Source: NCEH01 sp043195095
GTDB lineage: Bacteria > Pseudomonadota > Alphaproteobacteria > Rhizobiales > Xanthobacteraceae
Assembly: GCF_043195095.1 (NCBI RefSeq)
Contig: NZ_JBAFWN010000003.1
Direction: 5' to 3' (one strand)
DNA: 64,000 bases
The position numbers and the translations under genes are program-made. The notes under the pieces are model-generated. The model saw only the letters and a list, made by a program, of their open reading frames with translations, had not been told where the DNA came from and did not search any database. Positions 1 through 8,030 of this stretch are shown in pieces. Numbering within the stretch: the first letter of the stretch is position 1; the number at the start of each line of letters is the position of its first letter.

Positions 1-432
1 GAAATTGCAGGCCTCGAAGACCTTGATGGTCTGGGCCTGGATCGCTTCCGCCAGCGCCAGGTCGTCGCCCACCAGGGAGCGGGAGAGCTTGGCGGCGAGC
101 ACCTCGATATCCTCGGCCGCGCTCAGAATGGTTTCGGTCGCGGTTTCGGTCGCGGCCACGACGGCATCCAGCTCGTCGGTGGCGCGGAACAATTGCTCGC
201 CCCCGCCGCCCTCCGAGTGCAGGGCTGCGATCTCGGACTTGGTGTTCTGGATTGCTTCCTGGATGGTCTCCAGCCCCGCCCACAGGGCGTTGCGATCGCG
301 CTCCTTGTCCATCAGCGGATTGCGATATTTGAACGTCTCGATTTCGCTGCGCATCTGGGCAAGTTCGGTCAGAATGCGATCCAGCTGGCCATCGACCGGG
401 CTGTGCTGACCGAAGTCGGCATCAGCGGACAT
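1..432 (-). CDS. cheZ: Protein phosphatase CheZ (partial, runs off the left edge)
   Basis: The minus strand from an ATG at 432 is open to the window edge, giving 144 residues that start MSADADFGQHSPVDG and reach IKVFEACNF. Alphaproteobacterial CheZ proteins have this helical N-terminal layout and an EACNFQDLTGQR-like active helix, and the window ends just inside that motif, so the catalytic part is missing here. The family dephosphorylates phospho-CheY and so resets the flagellar motor signal. It diverges from cheY, which begins at 659 on the plus strand, supporting the call. The N-terminal half alone is weakly diagnostic; the EACNF helix and the context carry the assignment. Confidence 0.75.
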   Translation of the reverse strand, partial: MSADADFGQHSPVDGQLDRILTELAQMRSEIETFKYRNPLMDKERDRNALWAGLETIQEAIQNTKSEIAALHSEGGGGEQLFRATDELDAVVAATETATETILSAAEDIEVLAAKLSRSLVGDDLALAEAIQAQTIKVFEACNF

Positions 433-658
433 GCGCGTCGAAGCTTCAATGCGAAACGGTCGCCGACTCGCGGACATCCCGACCTCCAGTATTCGAAGAT
501 TAAGTTGTCCCTTTATATTTCAACTCCCCGCCCGAACACCAGCCCACCGCCTGCAGCGCTGCAAGCTTCGCGCAAGGCGATCTCCGGTAAAAGAAACGAA
601 CGGAGCCGATGAGACATCTCTCGGTCGGCATTTCTTATGCCCTCAAACGGAGCGTCCC

Positions 659-1042
659 ATGGCGGTAGACCTTTCGATGAAAATTCTTGTGGTGGACGAC
701 TACAAGACCATGGTCCGGATCATTCGGAACCTCTTGAAGCAAATCGGCTTCGAGGACGTCGACGAGGCGTCCGACGGAACCGAGGCGCTCTCGCTGCTGA
801 AGGTGAACAAATACGGCCTCGTGATCTCCGACTGGAACATGGAGCCCATGACCGGATACGAACTGCTCAAGCGCGTGCGTGACGACGAGGTTCTCAAGGA
901 AACCCCGTTCATCATGGTGACCGCCGAAGCCAAGTCGGAAAACGTCATCGCGGCCAAGAAGGCCGGTGTCAGCAATTACATCGTCAAGCCGTTCAACGCA
1001 CAGACGCTGAAGGGCAAGATCGACACCGTTTTCGAGGCCTGA
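659..1042 (+). CDS. cheY: Chemotaxis response regulator CheY
   Basis: A single receiver domain of 127 residues. The acidic pair D13/D14 follows ILVV, the phospho-acceptor is D58 in VISDWNMEPMTG, the threonine lies in MVTAEA and the lysine in YIVKPF, so every residue needed for phosphotransfer is present. Phosphorylated CheY binds the FliM/FliN switch and changes motor behaviour. I start at 659 (MAVDLSMKILVVDD), the usual CheY N-terminus; an in-frame open region reaches back to 431 but has no CheY character. It diverges from cheZ. A second CheY lies in the che operon at 34887, so the two probably differ in motor binding or phosphate-sink function (inference). Confidence 0.93.
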   Translation: MAVDLSMKILVVDDYKTMVRIIRNLLKQIGFEDVDEASDGTEALSLLKVNKYGLVISDWNMEPMTGYELLKRVRDDEVLKETPFIMVTAEAKSENVIAAKKAGVSNYIVKPFNAQTLKGKIDTVFEA

Positions 1043-1535
1043 TCTTCCGATCTGCGTTCGGCGCGTCACCAATGTGCGCGAGTCGCGGACAAAGCCATCC
1101 AGAGTAGTACCTCCAGCGCCCGGCCCTCGTGCCGGGCGTTTGGATTCTGGCCCTTTCCGGGAGCGCACGCCTACCGAACCCGCAGGCGACGCCGAAAAAG
1201 GATCCATCCATCTTTCCTTTCAATCATTCTAAATCCCCCCAAAATGGAGGGAATAGGTCCCGGAAACGGACGCATGACTTCGCACCCATGACGTGTCGGA
1301 CGCATCTTCCCCACCCGAGCACCGTTCAGCCCGAAAAACCTGCTCCAAATCGCTGCGCTAAGCCGAAACCACCGCTGATGGCGCTCCAAATCCGCATCAA
1401 CTCTCGTTGTGGCAGAAGCAATTCCTTCATACCAATTCAACAACGGAAGGCGAGCAACTGGCTCTCACCGGAAATACATTCTGACCCAAGAATTAAGATT
1501 GAGCCTGAACGGCCAAAATTCTGAGGAGAAGTCCA
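1043..1535. other. Intergenic region between cheY and ftcR
   Basis: About 490 bp with no credible gene on either strand. It holds the hairpin at 1117-1141. The stretch 1200-1535 looks less GC-rich than the neighbouring genes and probably carries the ftcR promoter, but no -35/-10 pair is clear enough to name. The open frames here have no recognisable composition or ribosome site. Confidence 0.6.
1117..1141 (+). terminator. Possible terminator after cheY
   Basis: Perfect 8-bp stem (CGCCCGGC 1117-1124, GCCGGGCG 1131-1138) with a 6-nt loop, followed by only three T residues. It lies 75 bp after the cheY stop. The short T run makes it a modest rho-independent terminator. Confidence 0.5.
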
Positions 1536-2204
1536 ATGTACGTGGTTGTCGATCCCCGCGCATCTGTCGCCGAGAGCTATGTTTCCGGCTTTTCTCGTGA
1601 AGGATTCTCCTCTCTCGGTTTTGGCCACGGTGAATTCAAGGAATGGCTGCAGTCTGCATCCGATCAAGACTTGGGCGCGGTCCAGGGGTTCTTGCTCGGC
1701 GATTTCGAGACCCGCAATTCCTATCCGGAAATGATCCGCACCCACTCCCGTGCGCCGGTGATCGCGCTGGAAGACATCAAGTCGTTGTCCCAGACGCTCG
1801 AACTCTATACCGCGGGCATTGACGACGTGGTGCGCAAGCCGGTTCATGTCCGGGAGATCGTTGCCCGGTCGGACGCCGTGTGGCGCCGCATGAACACCAA
1901 TAACGGCCCCGCCACCACGGGCCGCCTCAGCGTGTACTTCGACGGCCGCGATCCGGCGGTGGACGGCGTGCCGCTGCCCTTGCCCCGCCGCGAGCGCCAC
2001 ATCCTCGAATACCTGGTCAAGAACAGCAAGCGCCGCGTCACCAAGACCCAGATCTTCAACACCATCTACGGCATCTTCAACGAAGACGTGGATGAGAGCG
2101 TGATCGAGGGACACATGAGCAAGCTGCGCAAGAAGCTGCGCATGCGCCTCGGCCACGACGTGATCGATGCCAAGCGCTACATCGGTTATCAATTCGTCGG
2201 TTGA
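1536..2204 (+). CDS. ftcR: Flagellar transcriptional regulator FtcR (OmpR-type)
   Basis: A 222-residue OmpR-family protein with an N-terminal receiver-like domain (about 1-115) and a C-terminal winged helix (about 125-222). The second half contains LPRRERHILEYLVKN, RRVTKTQIFNTIYGIF and a C-terminal IGYQF, closely matching FtcR of Brucella and Rem of Sinorhizobium as I recall them. Those regulators switch on flagellar genes. The receiver is atypical: there is one Asp (D6) rather than an acidic pair and no clear beta-3 phospho-Asp, while the KPVHVREI lysine is kept, so control may not rely on phosphorylation. A GAGGAGAA ribosome site lies just before the ATG. Position beside cheY and the flagellar locus agrees. 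Confidence 0.9.
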   Translation: MYVVVDPRASVAESYVSGFSREGFSSLGFGHGEFKEWLQSASDQDLGAVQGFLLGDFETRNSYPEMIRTHSRAPVIALEDIKSLSQTLELYTAGIDDVVRKPVHVREIVARSDAVWRRMNTNNGPATTGRLSVYFDGRDPAVDGVPLPLPRRERHILEYLVKNSKRRVTKTQIFNTIYGIFNEDVDESVIEGHMSKLRKKLRMRLGHDVIDAKRYIGYQFVG

Positions 2205-2227
2205 TCTCCCACAGTCCGACGCCACTG

Positions 2228-2266
2228 GCCGCCTCGTCCTCCCCGACGAGGCGGCTTTTCTTTTTC
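2228..2266 (+). terminator. Rho-independent terminator after ftcR
   Basis: Perfect 11-bp stem (GCCGCCTCGTC 2228-2238, GACGAGGCGGC 2245-2255) with a 6-nt loop, followed by TTTTCTTTTT. It lies 24 bp after the ftcR stop. Confidence 0.92.
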
Positions 2267-2393
2267 CATCAGGTCGTTGCCAGCCTTTTGCCTCGCAAGC
2301 CTCGATCCAGCTTCCGCGTTTAACACCGGGGCGATCCTGGCCTTCCACATGCGACGGCAGGAACCGCCTGGACTTGCCTCCCCGGAGAGACAC

Positions 2394-4070
2394 ATGCGCC
2401 TCACGCTCAAAACTTCGCTTATCGGAACCGTGCTCGTTCTGCTGGTCTGTCTCTTGGGGCAGGCGGTCATCGGTACGCTCATGCTCAACCGCCTGAATGT
2501 CGCAACCCAGGATATTTCCACCAACTGGCTCCCCAGCGTGCGGGTGCTCGGCGAGATCAAATATGAGATGGCCCGTGTGCGCGCCGCGCAGATCCGCAGG
2601 TCGGTCACAGCAAATGCCGACCAGATCAAGGTGCTCGATCAACGCATCGCCGCGTTGCAGAACGACGTCAAAGAGTCCGTGAAGCTCTATATAACCTTGA
2701 TCTCCTCGCCCGAAGAGACTGAGATTTGGCACAGTGTCGAACGAAAATATGCTGAATATGGCGCTATCATCGAAAAATTATTCGCAGCTCAAGCAGCCGG
2801 AAGCACGGAGGTGGTTGCGAAGCTATTGACGGAATCTTCGGATGCTTTCGATGAAATGCTCGAGCCGCTGAATGCCGATGTCAAGCTGAACAACGAAAGC
2901 TCCGCCGTTGCGGCGAATGTCGCGGACAAAGCATTCTCGGATGGCCGGTTGTCGATGTTGGTTGCAAGCGGCGCCGCGACGGCGGTCGCCATCGCTGCCA
3001 TTTGCTTCATCTTCTTCGGCGTCACGCGTCCGCTCACCAACATCACGGAAGCCATGAAGCGCATCTCCGGCGGTGCGCTGGAGACCGAGATCTCCGGGCT
3101 CACCAAGTCCAACGAGATCGGCGAGATGGCCCGCGCGCTCAGCGTGTTCCGCGACAATCTGGCCGAGAATGAGCGCATGCGCCTCGAGCAAATCCGCAAG
3201 GATGAGGAGATGACCGCGAAGATCATCGCGGAGCGCAATTCCATCGCCAATGCCTTCCAGCAGACCATGGGCAGCCTTGCCGAACGCTTCGCCTCCTCCT
3301 CCAACGAGGTGGCCGATGCGGCGCGCGGCCTCTCCGCCAGCGCCGAGGAAACCTCGCGCCAAGCCCATGCTGTGTCCAGCGCCGCGGAAGGTGCCTCCAG
3401 CAACGTCCAGACCGTCGCGGCGTCCGCCGAGGAGCTTTCCGCCTCGATCCGCGAAGTGAGCGAGCAGGTGGCCAATTCCTCCAAGATCGCCCATTCCGCC
3501 GCCGATGAGGCCAGCCGCACCAGCGACAATATCCGGGCCCTTTCGGCGGCCGCCAATTCCATCGGCGGCGTGCTAAACCTGATCAAGGACATCGCCGAGC
3601 AGACCAATCTGCTTGCCCTCAATGCCACCATCGAGGCGGCGCGTGCGGGAGATGCGGGGCGCGGCTTTGCGGTGGTCGCCGCCGAGGTGAAGGAACTGGC
3701 GGCACAGACCGCCAAGGCCACCGACGAGATCGCCGCCAAGATCGGCGAGATCCAGGAGGCGACCGGCGCGACCGTGACGTCGATCAGCTCCATCGTCTCC
3801 ACCATCAACTCGATCCGGGACGTGACGGGCGCCATTTCCAGCGCCATCGAGGAACAGCGCGTCGCCACCAGCGAAATCGCCGGCAACACCCATCGCGCCG
3901 CCGAAGGCGCGAGCCAGGTGACCGTCAACATGACCGAGGTCGGAAAGGCCGCCGGTTCCACCGGCTCCGCCGCGACCCAGCTCATGAGCCTGTCCTCGGC
4001 CCTGTCGGAGCAATCGCAGTCCATGGAGACCGAGGTGAGCCGCTTCGTCAGCTCCCTGCGCGCCGCCTGA
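2394..4070 (+). CDS. Methyl-accepting chemotaxis protein
   Basis: 558-residue chemoreceptor. Transmembrane helix 1 is at about residues 7-31, a periplasmic helical domain of the four-helix-bundle type follows to about 185, transmembrane helix 2 (MLVASGAATAVAIAAICFIF) ends near 212, then come a HAMP domain and a long cytoplasmic coiled coil. The signalling tip reads EQTNLLALNATIEAARAGD, the family hallmark that contacts CheA and CheW. The protein ends SSLRAA and has no C-terminal NWETF-like pentapeptide for CheR/CheB tethering. Start is the ATG at 2394, with GGAGAGA a few bases upstream; the open frame extends to 2277 without receptor features. The ligand is unknown. It stands alone between two terminators. 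Confidence 0.95.
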   Translation: MRLTLKTSLIGTVLVLLVCLLGQAVIGTLMLNRLNVATQDISTNWLPSVRVLGEIKYEMARVRAAQIRRSVTANADQIKVLDQRIAALQNDVKESVKLYITLISSPEETEIWHSVERKYAEYGAIIEKLFAAQAAGSTEVVAKLLTESSDAFDEMLEPLNADVKLNNESSAVAANVADKAFSDGRLSMLVASGAATAVAIAAICFIFFGVTRPLTNITEAMKRISGGALETEISGLTKSNEIGEMARALSVFRDNLAENERMRLEQIRKDEEMTAKIIAERNSIANAFQQTMGSLAERFASSSNEVADAARGLSASAEETSRQAHAVSSAAEGASSNVQTVAASAEELSASIREVSEQVANSSKIAHSAADEASRTSDNIRALSAAANSIGGVLNLIKDIAEQTNLLALNATIEAARAGDAGRGFAVVAAEVKELAAQTAKATDEIAAKIGEIQEATGATVTSISSIVSTINSIRDVTGAISSAIEEQRVATSEIAGNTHRAAEGASQVTVNMTEVGKAAGSTGSAATQLMSLSSALSEQSQSMETEVSRFVSSLRAA

Positions 4071-4090
4071 ACGCAGCGCATCCAAGACTC

Positions 4091-4126
4091 AAGGCGGCGC
4101 CCGGTGGCGCCGCCTTGTTGCGTTTT
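4091..4126 (+). terminator. Rho-independent terminator after the chemoreceptor gene
   Basis: Perfect 11-bp stem (AAGGCGGCGCC 4091-4101, GGCGCCGCCTT 4106-4116) with a CGGT loop, followed by a TTTT run at 4123-4126. It lies 20 bp after the stop codon. Confidence 0.85.
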
Positions 4127-4820
4127 AATCCCCTCGCAAGCCGCCGTTCCTCTCCTCATTGTTCCTCCCGCCATCGCGCCGCCCGCCATGGCGAGGCCCG
4201 ATCCGAGCGGCGCCCCCCCCCCGGCCGCGACAGATTGTGCGCCGCCCGCCCGATGAGAGCCCGCCGTGTTGTCCGCCGCGCCGCGGACCTAGCGCCCCAT
4301 TTCGATTGATGGTTTCGCGGGCCGGCCGGCGCGCGGGAGATGTCCCGGCGCAAGGGGGCCCGCATGGGAGACCGCGATCGCCGCGTGCGGCAGGTAGCCT
4401 TTCGGCCGGCTGATCGTCGTGGCACTCCTTTATCCCGCTCTCATTTTCGTCCGACCCGGCGTCACCTACCGCTCCGGCTATGCCCGTTCCGGCCTTGCTC
4501 CGGCCCGAAGGCGCGGGCGATCAGGGGGCGCGGGCCGAAGCCTCGCGAAGCCTGAACGGTTTCAGCCCGTTCCATTAGGATCCCGGTTCGGAGCGTGCGC
4601 GGCTGAGCGTGCGGCTGGCCTCGCCATGAAAGGTCTCTCGCCGCGCATCCGCGTGTTGTCAGCTCTTGTTTTTTCCGACCTGGGCGGTGGGCCAGCGCGT
4701 GGATCAAAGGGTGCGAGGGACGGCGCTGGCGCCACGCGCGGACCTCCGGGAGCGTCTTTGGCAGGGTCTCAAGAGCGGTCGCCTCTGCGGTAGGACCGAG
4801 GATGCTCCTCACCACCCCAT
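4127..4820. other. Long intergenic region between two convergent terminators
   Basis: About 700 bp bounded by the plus-strand terminator at 4091-4126 and the minus-strand terminator at 4821-4851. It has several open frames on both strands, but all are rich in Arg, Pro and Gly with no ribosome site or recognisable domain, as expected of noncoding GC-rich DNA. A C run lies near 4216. I see no tRNA, repeat or mobile element. It may be decayed sequence or hold an RNA I cannot detect. Confidence 0.55.
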
Positions 4821-4851
4821 CCAAAAAGAAACCCCGCCGAGGGGCGGGGTT
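4821..4851 (-). terminator. Rho-independent terminator of the motA-to-fliP operon
   Basis: On the minus strand a perfect 9-bp stem (plus-strand AACCCCGCC 4830-4838 with GGCGGGGTT 4843-4851) with a 4-nt loop is followed by TTCTTTTTGG. It lies about 78 bp beyond the fliP stop and closes the long minus-strand flagellar operon. Confidence 0.9.
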
Positions 4852-4928
4852 GGTCGGTGAGGGTGGGCGCCTGGCGCGCGTCTTCAGCGCCTGTCAGGGC
4901 GGACCGGGCAGGACGCTCGGGCGAGCTG

Positions 4929-5735
4929 TCAGTAGAACGAGCGCACCAGCCCGCTCACCAGGATGTTCCAGCCGTCGATCAGGATGAAGAACAGGACCTT
5001 GAAGGGCAAGGAGATCACCGAGGGCGGCATCATCATCATGCCCATGGACATCACCAGCGTCGCCACGATCATGTCGATGATCAGGAAGGGCAGCACAATC
5101 AGGAAGCCGATCTCGAAGCCGCGCCGCAGCTCGGAGATCATGAAGGCCGGGATCAGGATACGCATGTCGATCTTCTCTTCCGGCGCGTTGGCCGCCTTCG
5201 GCGGGGCGGGCAGCGGGGCGGCGAGCTTGCGGTCGGGCTTCTCGGCATTCGCCTGGGCGATATCCGCGAACAATTGCAGATCCTTGCTGCGCACCTGGGA
5301 GAGCATGAAGTCGCGGAAGGGATCGGCGATCCGCGTGATTGCTTCCTCCTCGGTGATCTTCTGTTCGGTCAGCGGGCGCACGCCCTCCTGCCAGGCGCGA
5401 TCGAAGGTCGGGCCCATGATGTAGAAGGTCATGAACAGCGACAGGCTGATCAGCACCAGATTCGCCGGCGTCGATTGCAGGCCGAGGCCGGACCGCAGGA
5501 ACGACAAGGCGATGGCGAGGCGCGTGAAGCTCGTCATCATGATGAGCAAGCCCGGCGCCACCGAAAGAACGGTGAGCAGCGCCACCATCTGGATGATGCG
5601 CCCGCTGGTGCTGCCGCCGCCGCTATCGGGCAGCAATTGATCGAGATTGAGGGTCTGGGCCGTGGCCGGGCCGGCCGCGAGCAGCAGGGCGCCGGCGAGC
5701 AGCAGGGCGCAAGCGGGCAGGGGCGGCCGGTTCAC
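4929..5735 (-). CDS. fliP: Flagellar export gate protein FliP
   Basis: 268 residues. A cleavable signal peptide (CALLLAGALLLAAGPATAQ) is followed by the FliP core with four membrane segments: RIIQMVALLTVLSVAPGLLI, the LVLISLSLFMTFYIMGP region, LIPAFMISELRRGFEIGFLI and a C-terminal hydrophobic pair. The signatures MMTSFTRLAIALSFLR and DMIVATLVMSMGMMMMPP are family hallmarks. FliP forms the FliP5Q4R1 channel of the flagellar type III export gate. The start is a GTG at 5735 overlapping the fliL stop by 4 nt, so translation is probably coupled. It is the last gene of the operon, and fliQ and fliR sit in the opposite-strand block. Confidence 0.97.
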   Translation of the reverse strand: MNRPPLPACALLLAGALLLAAGPATAQTLNLDQLLPDSGGGSTSGRIIQMVALLTVLSVAPGLLIMMTSFTRLAIALSFLRSGLGLQSTPANLVLISLSLFMTFYIMGPTFDRAWQEGVRPLTEQKITEEEAITRIADPFRDFMLSQVRSKDLQLFADIAQANAEKPDRKLAAPLPAPPKAANAPEEKIDMRILIPAFMISELRRGFEIGFLIVLPFLIIDMIVATLVMSMGMMMMPPSVISLPFKVLFFILIDGWNILVSGLVRSFY

Positions 5736-6244
5736 TGCACCACCAGCGTTTCGAGCACGAGTTCGCTCACCTTGCCTTCGGAGCGGATGCCAGCGCGCTC
5801 GTTGAGATCCTCGCGCAGGTGCTGGAGCGCGCTCGGGCCCTCCAGCTGGCTGAGGGAGAGCGTGCGCATAAAGGCCATGATGTCTTCGCGAATCTCGCTT
5901 GCGGTGAGTTGCGGATTGGCCAGGGCGCCGGTCTTGAAGATGATCGTGGATTCAAGGCGCGCGAAGGTTCCCGACGGGGCCGCGAGATTCACCACCACCG
6001 GCTTCAGGGCCTGGGAGGAGAGATTGCCGGTATAGGCCAGCGGCTCCGGCTTCTTTTCCGGCTCGGCCGGCGGCTTTGCGGCCACCACCTTCTCGACCGT
6101 GCCGGCGAGCTGATAGCCGAGCCCGCCGCCCATCACCACACCGAGGACGGTGAGGATGAGCAGCGCGAGGATCATGCCGCCGCCTTTCTTGGCGGGGGCG
6201 GCCCCGGCCTCCGGGGCGGCTTTCTTGGCGGGAGCGGCGGCCAT
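5732..6244 (-). CDS. fliL: Flagellar basal body-associated protein FliL
   Basis: 170 residues from the ATG at 6244. A short Ala/Lys/Pro-rich cytoplasmic N-terminus precedes one membrane helix (MILALLILTVLGVVMGGGLGY) and a periplasmic FliL domain ending in a Leu/Val-rich strand (VSELVLETLVVQ). FliL surrounds the stator units and supports torque and rotation. A GTG at 6262, directly abutting the flgH stop, is an alternative start adding six residues; I prefer the ATG because GGTGGAG lies about 12 nt upstream, though that spacing is long. It overlaps fliP by 4 nt. The assignment is firm because the gene sits between flgH and fliP, as in other rhizobia. Confidence 0.93.
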   Translation of the reverse strand: MAAAPAKKAAPEAGAAPAKKGGGMILALLILTVLGVVMGGGLGYQLAGTVEKVVAAKPPAEPEKKPEPLAYTGNLSSQALKPVVVNLAAPSGTFARLESTIIFKTGALANPQLTASEIREDIMAFMRTLSLSQLEGPSALQHLREDLNERAGIRSEGKVSELVLETLVVQ

Positions 6245-6262
6245 TTTTTCTGTCTTCTCCAC

Positions 6263-7012
6263 CTAAAAGGGAACGACCATGTCATAGATGCGCTGGCCCC
6301 AGGCGGGCTGCTGCACATCGGTCTGACGACCGCGTCCGGCGTAGGAAATGCGCGCCTCGGCGATCTTGTCGTAGGGAATGATGTTGGTCGCGGAGACGTC
6401 GAGCGGGTTGACGATGCCGCCGATGTTCAGAACCCGTACCTCGTAGTTCACCAGGATCTCCTGCGAGCCGCTGATCACGAGATTGCCGTCCGGCATGACC
6501 TCGGTGACCACCACCGCGATCGACAGGCGCAGCTTTTCCGAGCGGTCGATGGTGCCCTTGCCGCTGGAGCTGGTGGAGGAATTGGTATCGAGATTGCCGG
6601 AGCCGGCGGCGGCATTGGCGCCCTTGCCGAAACCCGAGAGGTTCAGCGCGGCATCGGCACCGAGCTTAGTCTTGGAATCGCGGGAGCGATCAGTCGCATT
6701 GTCGAACTGCGCCTTGTCGTCGATGGCGATCGCCACGCGGATCACGTCGCCCACTTTGGAGGCCCGCAGGTCGCGATACATGCTCTGCCCGTTGGCCTGG
6801 TCCCAGGTCGACCTGAAGCTGCGCTGGGCCGGCTGGCGGAACGCCATGGGCACCGGCTGGCGCGTGGTGTCGAGCCCGGTTCCCACCGGGGTCAGGGCCG
6901 GCCCAAAGGCGAGGCTGTCATAGGTGGTCTGGCAGCCGGCCAGCGCGATCGCGAGGCCAAGGGCGGACGCCACGCGGGCGATGCGCGGCCGGTTCGGCAT
7001 CAGATGGTTCAT
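6263..7012 (-). CDS. flgH: Flagellar L-ring lipoprotein FlgH
   Basis: 249 residues. A lipoprotein signal with lipobox LAGC (ALGLAIALAGCQTT) ends near residue 24, so the mature protein is lipid-anchored in the outer membrane. The family region includes VGDVIRVAIAIDDKAQ, a Ser-rich segment, GNLVISGSQEILVNYE and a C-terminal RISYAGRG followed by the last beta strand. FlgH builds the outer-membrane L ring around the rod. Start is ATG at 7012, at which the upstream motE-like gene ends (TGA/ATG junction), so the two are coupled. The frame is open further upstream, but that part lies inside the motE-like gene in another frame. Confidence 0.96.
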   Translation of the reverse strand: MNHLMPNRPRIARVASALGLAIALAGCQTTYDSLAFGPALTPVGTGLDTTRQPVPMAFRQPAQRSFRSTWDQANGQSMYRDLRASKVGDVIRVAIAIDDKAQFDNATDRSRDSKTKLGADAALNLSGFGKGANAAAGSGNLDTNSSTSSSGKGTIDRSEKLRLSIAVVVTEVMPDGNLVISGSQEILVNYEVRVLNIGGIVNPLDVSATNIIPYDKIAEARISYAGRGRQTDVQQPAWGQRIYDMVVPF

Positions 7013-7737
7013 CAGCTGGCCCGTCCGTCGACCGTGCGGCGGCCGAGGCCGACCATGATGGAGGTGAGGCGCGCCGCGCGGGGCGGGTCCATCTCGTTGA
7101 GGATCGCGCTTGCCACCCGAGGGGTCAACTTCGCCAGCACGGCGGCGGCGGCCTCCTCGCTCATGGCGGAGATCTGCGCGGAGGCGGCATCCGGGCGCAT
7201 CTGGGAGATGACGGAAATCAGGGAATCGTCGGCTTTCTTCAGGAACACTTCGCGCCGCTGCAGCCAGTCCTGATATTCCGCGCGCTTGGCTTCCAACGCG
7301 GCGATGCGGGCCTCGATGTCCTTTTCCATGGCCGCCAGCGCCTCCTTCTGCCGCGCGAAGCGGGCGTCGGATGCGGCGTTCACGATGGCACGGCAATATT
7401 GGATCGCATTGTCCTCGCGGCCGGCGTCGGCAGCCGCGACTTCCACAGGCTTGGCCGCGGGCGCGCTCTGGGCGTGGGCTTCGCGGCCGACGCCGATCAG
7501 CGCGGCACACAGCACCAGCAGAAGGGGCAGGGCGCGCTGACGCATCGGTCCGGCCTTCAGGCCCACATCACGCCGCATCAGGATCGCGCCGTCGAGCAGC
7601 TCGACCAGATAGCGCTTGTCGTCCCGCAGACGCTTTATCCGCGCATGGACCAGCAGCGAGATGCTGGCGGCTCCGGTGACGAGGCCGGTCATGAAAATCA
7701 GCACAGATGGAAGCAGAGCGGACATGGTTGCGGTCAT
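7012..7737 (-). CDS. MotE-like flagellar protein with an extra N-terminal membrane segment
   Basis: 241 residues from the ATG at 7737, which has GGGAGG six bases upstream. The C-terminal two thirds match the MotE / MgtE-N type: a signal-like segment (LPLLLVLCAALIGVGREAHA, about residues 70-89), a coiled coil rich in Glu/Lys/Arg, then a C-terminal domain (AAAAVLAKLTPRVASAILN, DPPRAARLTSIM). MotE in Sinorhizobium is a periplasmic chaperone of the stator partner MotC. The unusual part is residues 1-64, with its own membrane helix (LLPSVLIFMTGLVTGAASIS) and a charged tail. A second in-frame ATG at 7545 would give the ordinary secreted form but has only a weak ribosome site. Either a fusion or two translation starts is possible. 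Confidence 0.8.
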   Translation of the reverse strand: MTATMSALLPSVLIFMTGLVTGAASISLLVHARIKRLRDDKRYLVELLDGAILMRRDVGLKAGPMRQRALPLLLVLCAALIGVGREAHAQSAPAAKPVEVAAADAGREDNAIQYCRAIVNAASDARFARQKEALAAMEKDIEARIAALEAKRAEYQDWLQRREVFLKKADDSLISVISQMRPDAASAQISAMSEEAAAAVLAKLTPRVASAILNEMDPPRAARLTSIMVGLGRRTVDGRAS

Positions 7738-7982
7738 GAGCATCCTCCCGTTCAATCGGGCACGGGCTCTGCGGCGGCGGGGCGATGCCGTCTCCTGCAG
7801 AGGGCGCGGGTTTCAGGATCAAAGCCGGATGTCGCCGAGACAGCTTTTTCGCGCTGTCGTGCGGGTCCCGCAGAATGGTGGTCCATTCTTGCGCGCGGGC
7901 GGCTTTGCGCCGCCTCACGTCCCGCTTCTCTCCATGATTCCGTTCTAGGGGGAGTGGCTTGCGCGACGCTGACCGCCGTGGG

Positions 7983-8018
7983 GGCAGGTGATCCTTTACG
8001 GGCAGGTGACCCTTTACG
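7983..8018. repeat. 18-bp tandem duplication beside the flgI stop
   Basis: Two copies of an 18-bp unit beginning GGCAGGTGA and ending CCTTTACG (7983-8000 and 8001-8018) differ at one base, and a degraded third copy (8019-8034) runs into the flgI stop codon. They sit in the 293-bp gap between flgI and the motE-like gene. The gap holds no other recognisable gene; it also contains small inverted repeats (GGCGGC/GCCGCC and GACAGC/GCTGTC). Confidence 0.8.
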
Positions 8019-8030
8019 GTCAGGGGGCCT

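Noticed and set aside
4156..4824. Several overlapping frames in the gap after the chemoreceptor
   Set aside because: All are Arg/Gly/Pro-rich, overlap on both strands, and none has a ribosome site.
7568..7918. Minus-strand frame between flgI and the motE-like gene
   Set aside because: Arg/Pro-rich, no family match, and its lower part overlaps the start of the motE-like gene in another frame.
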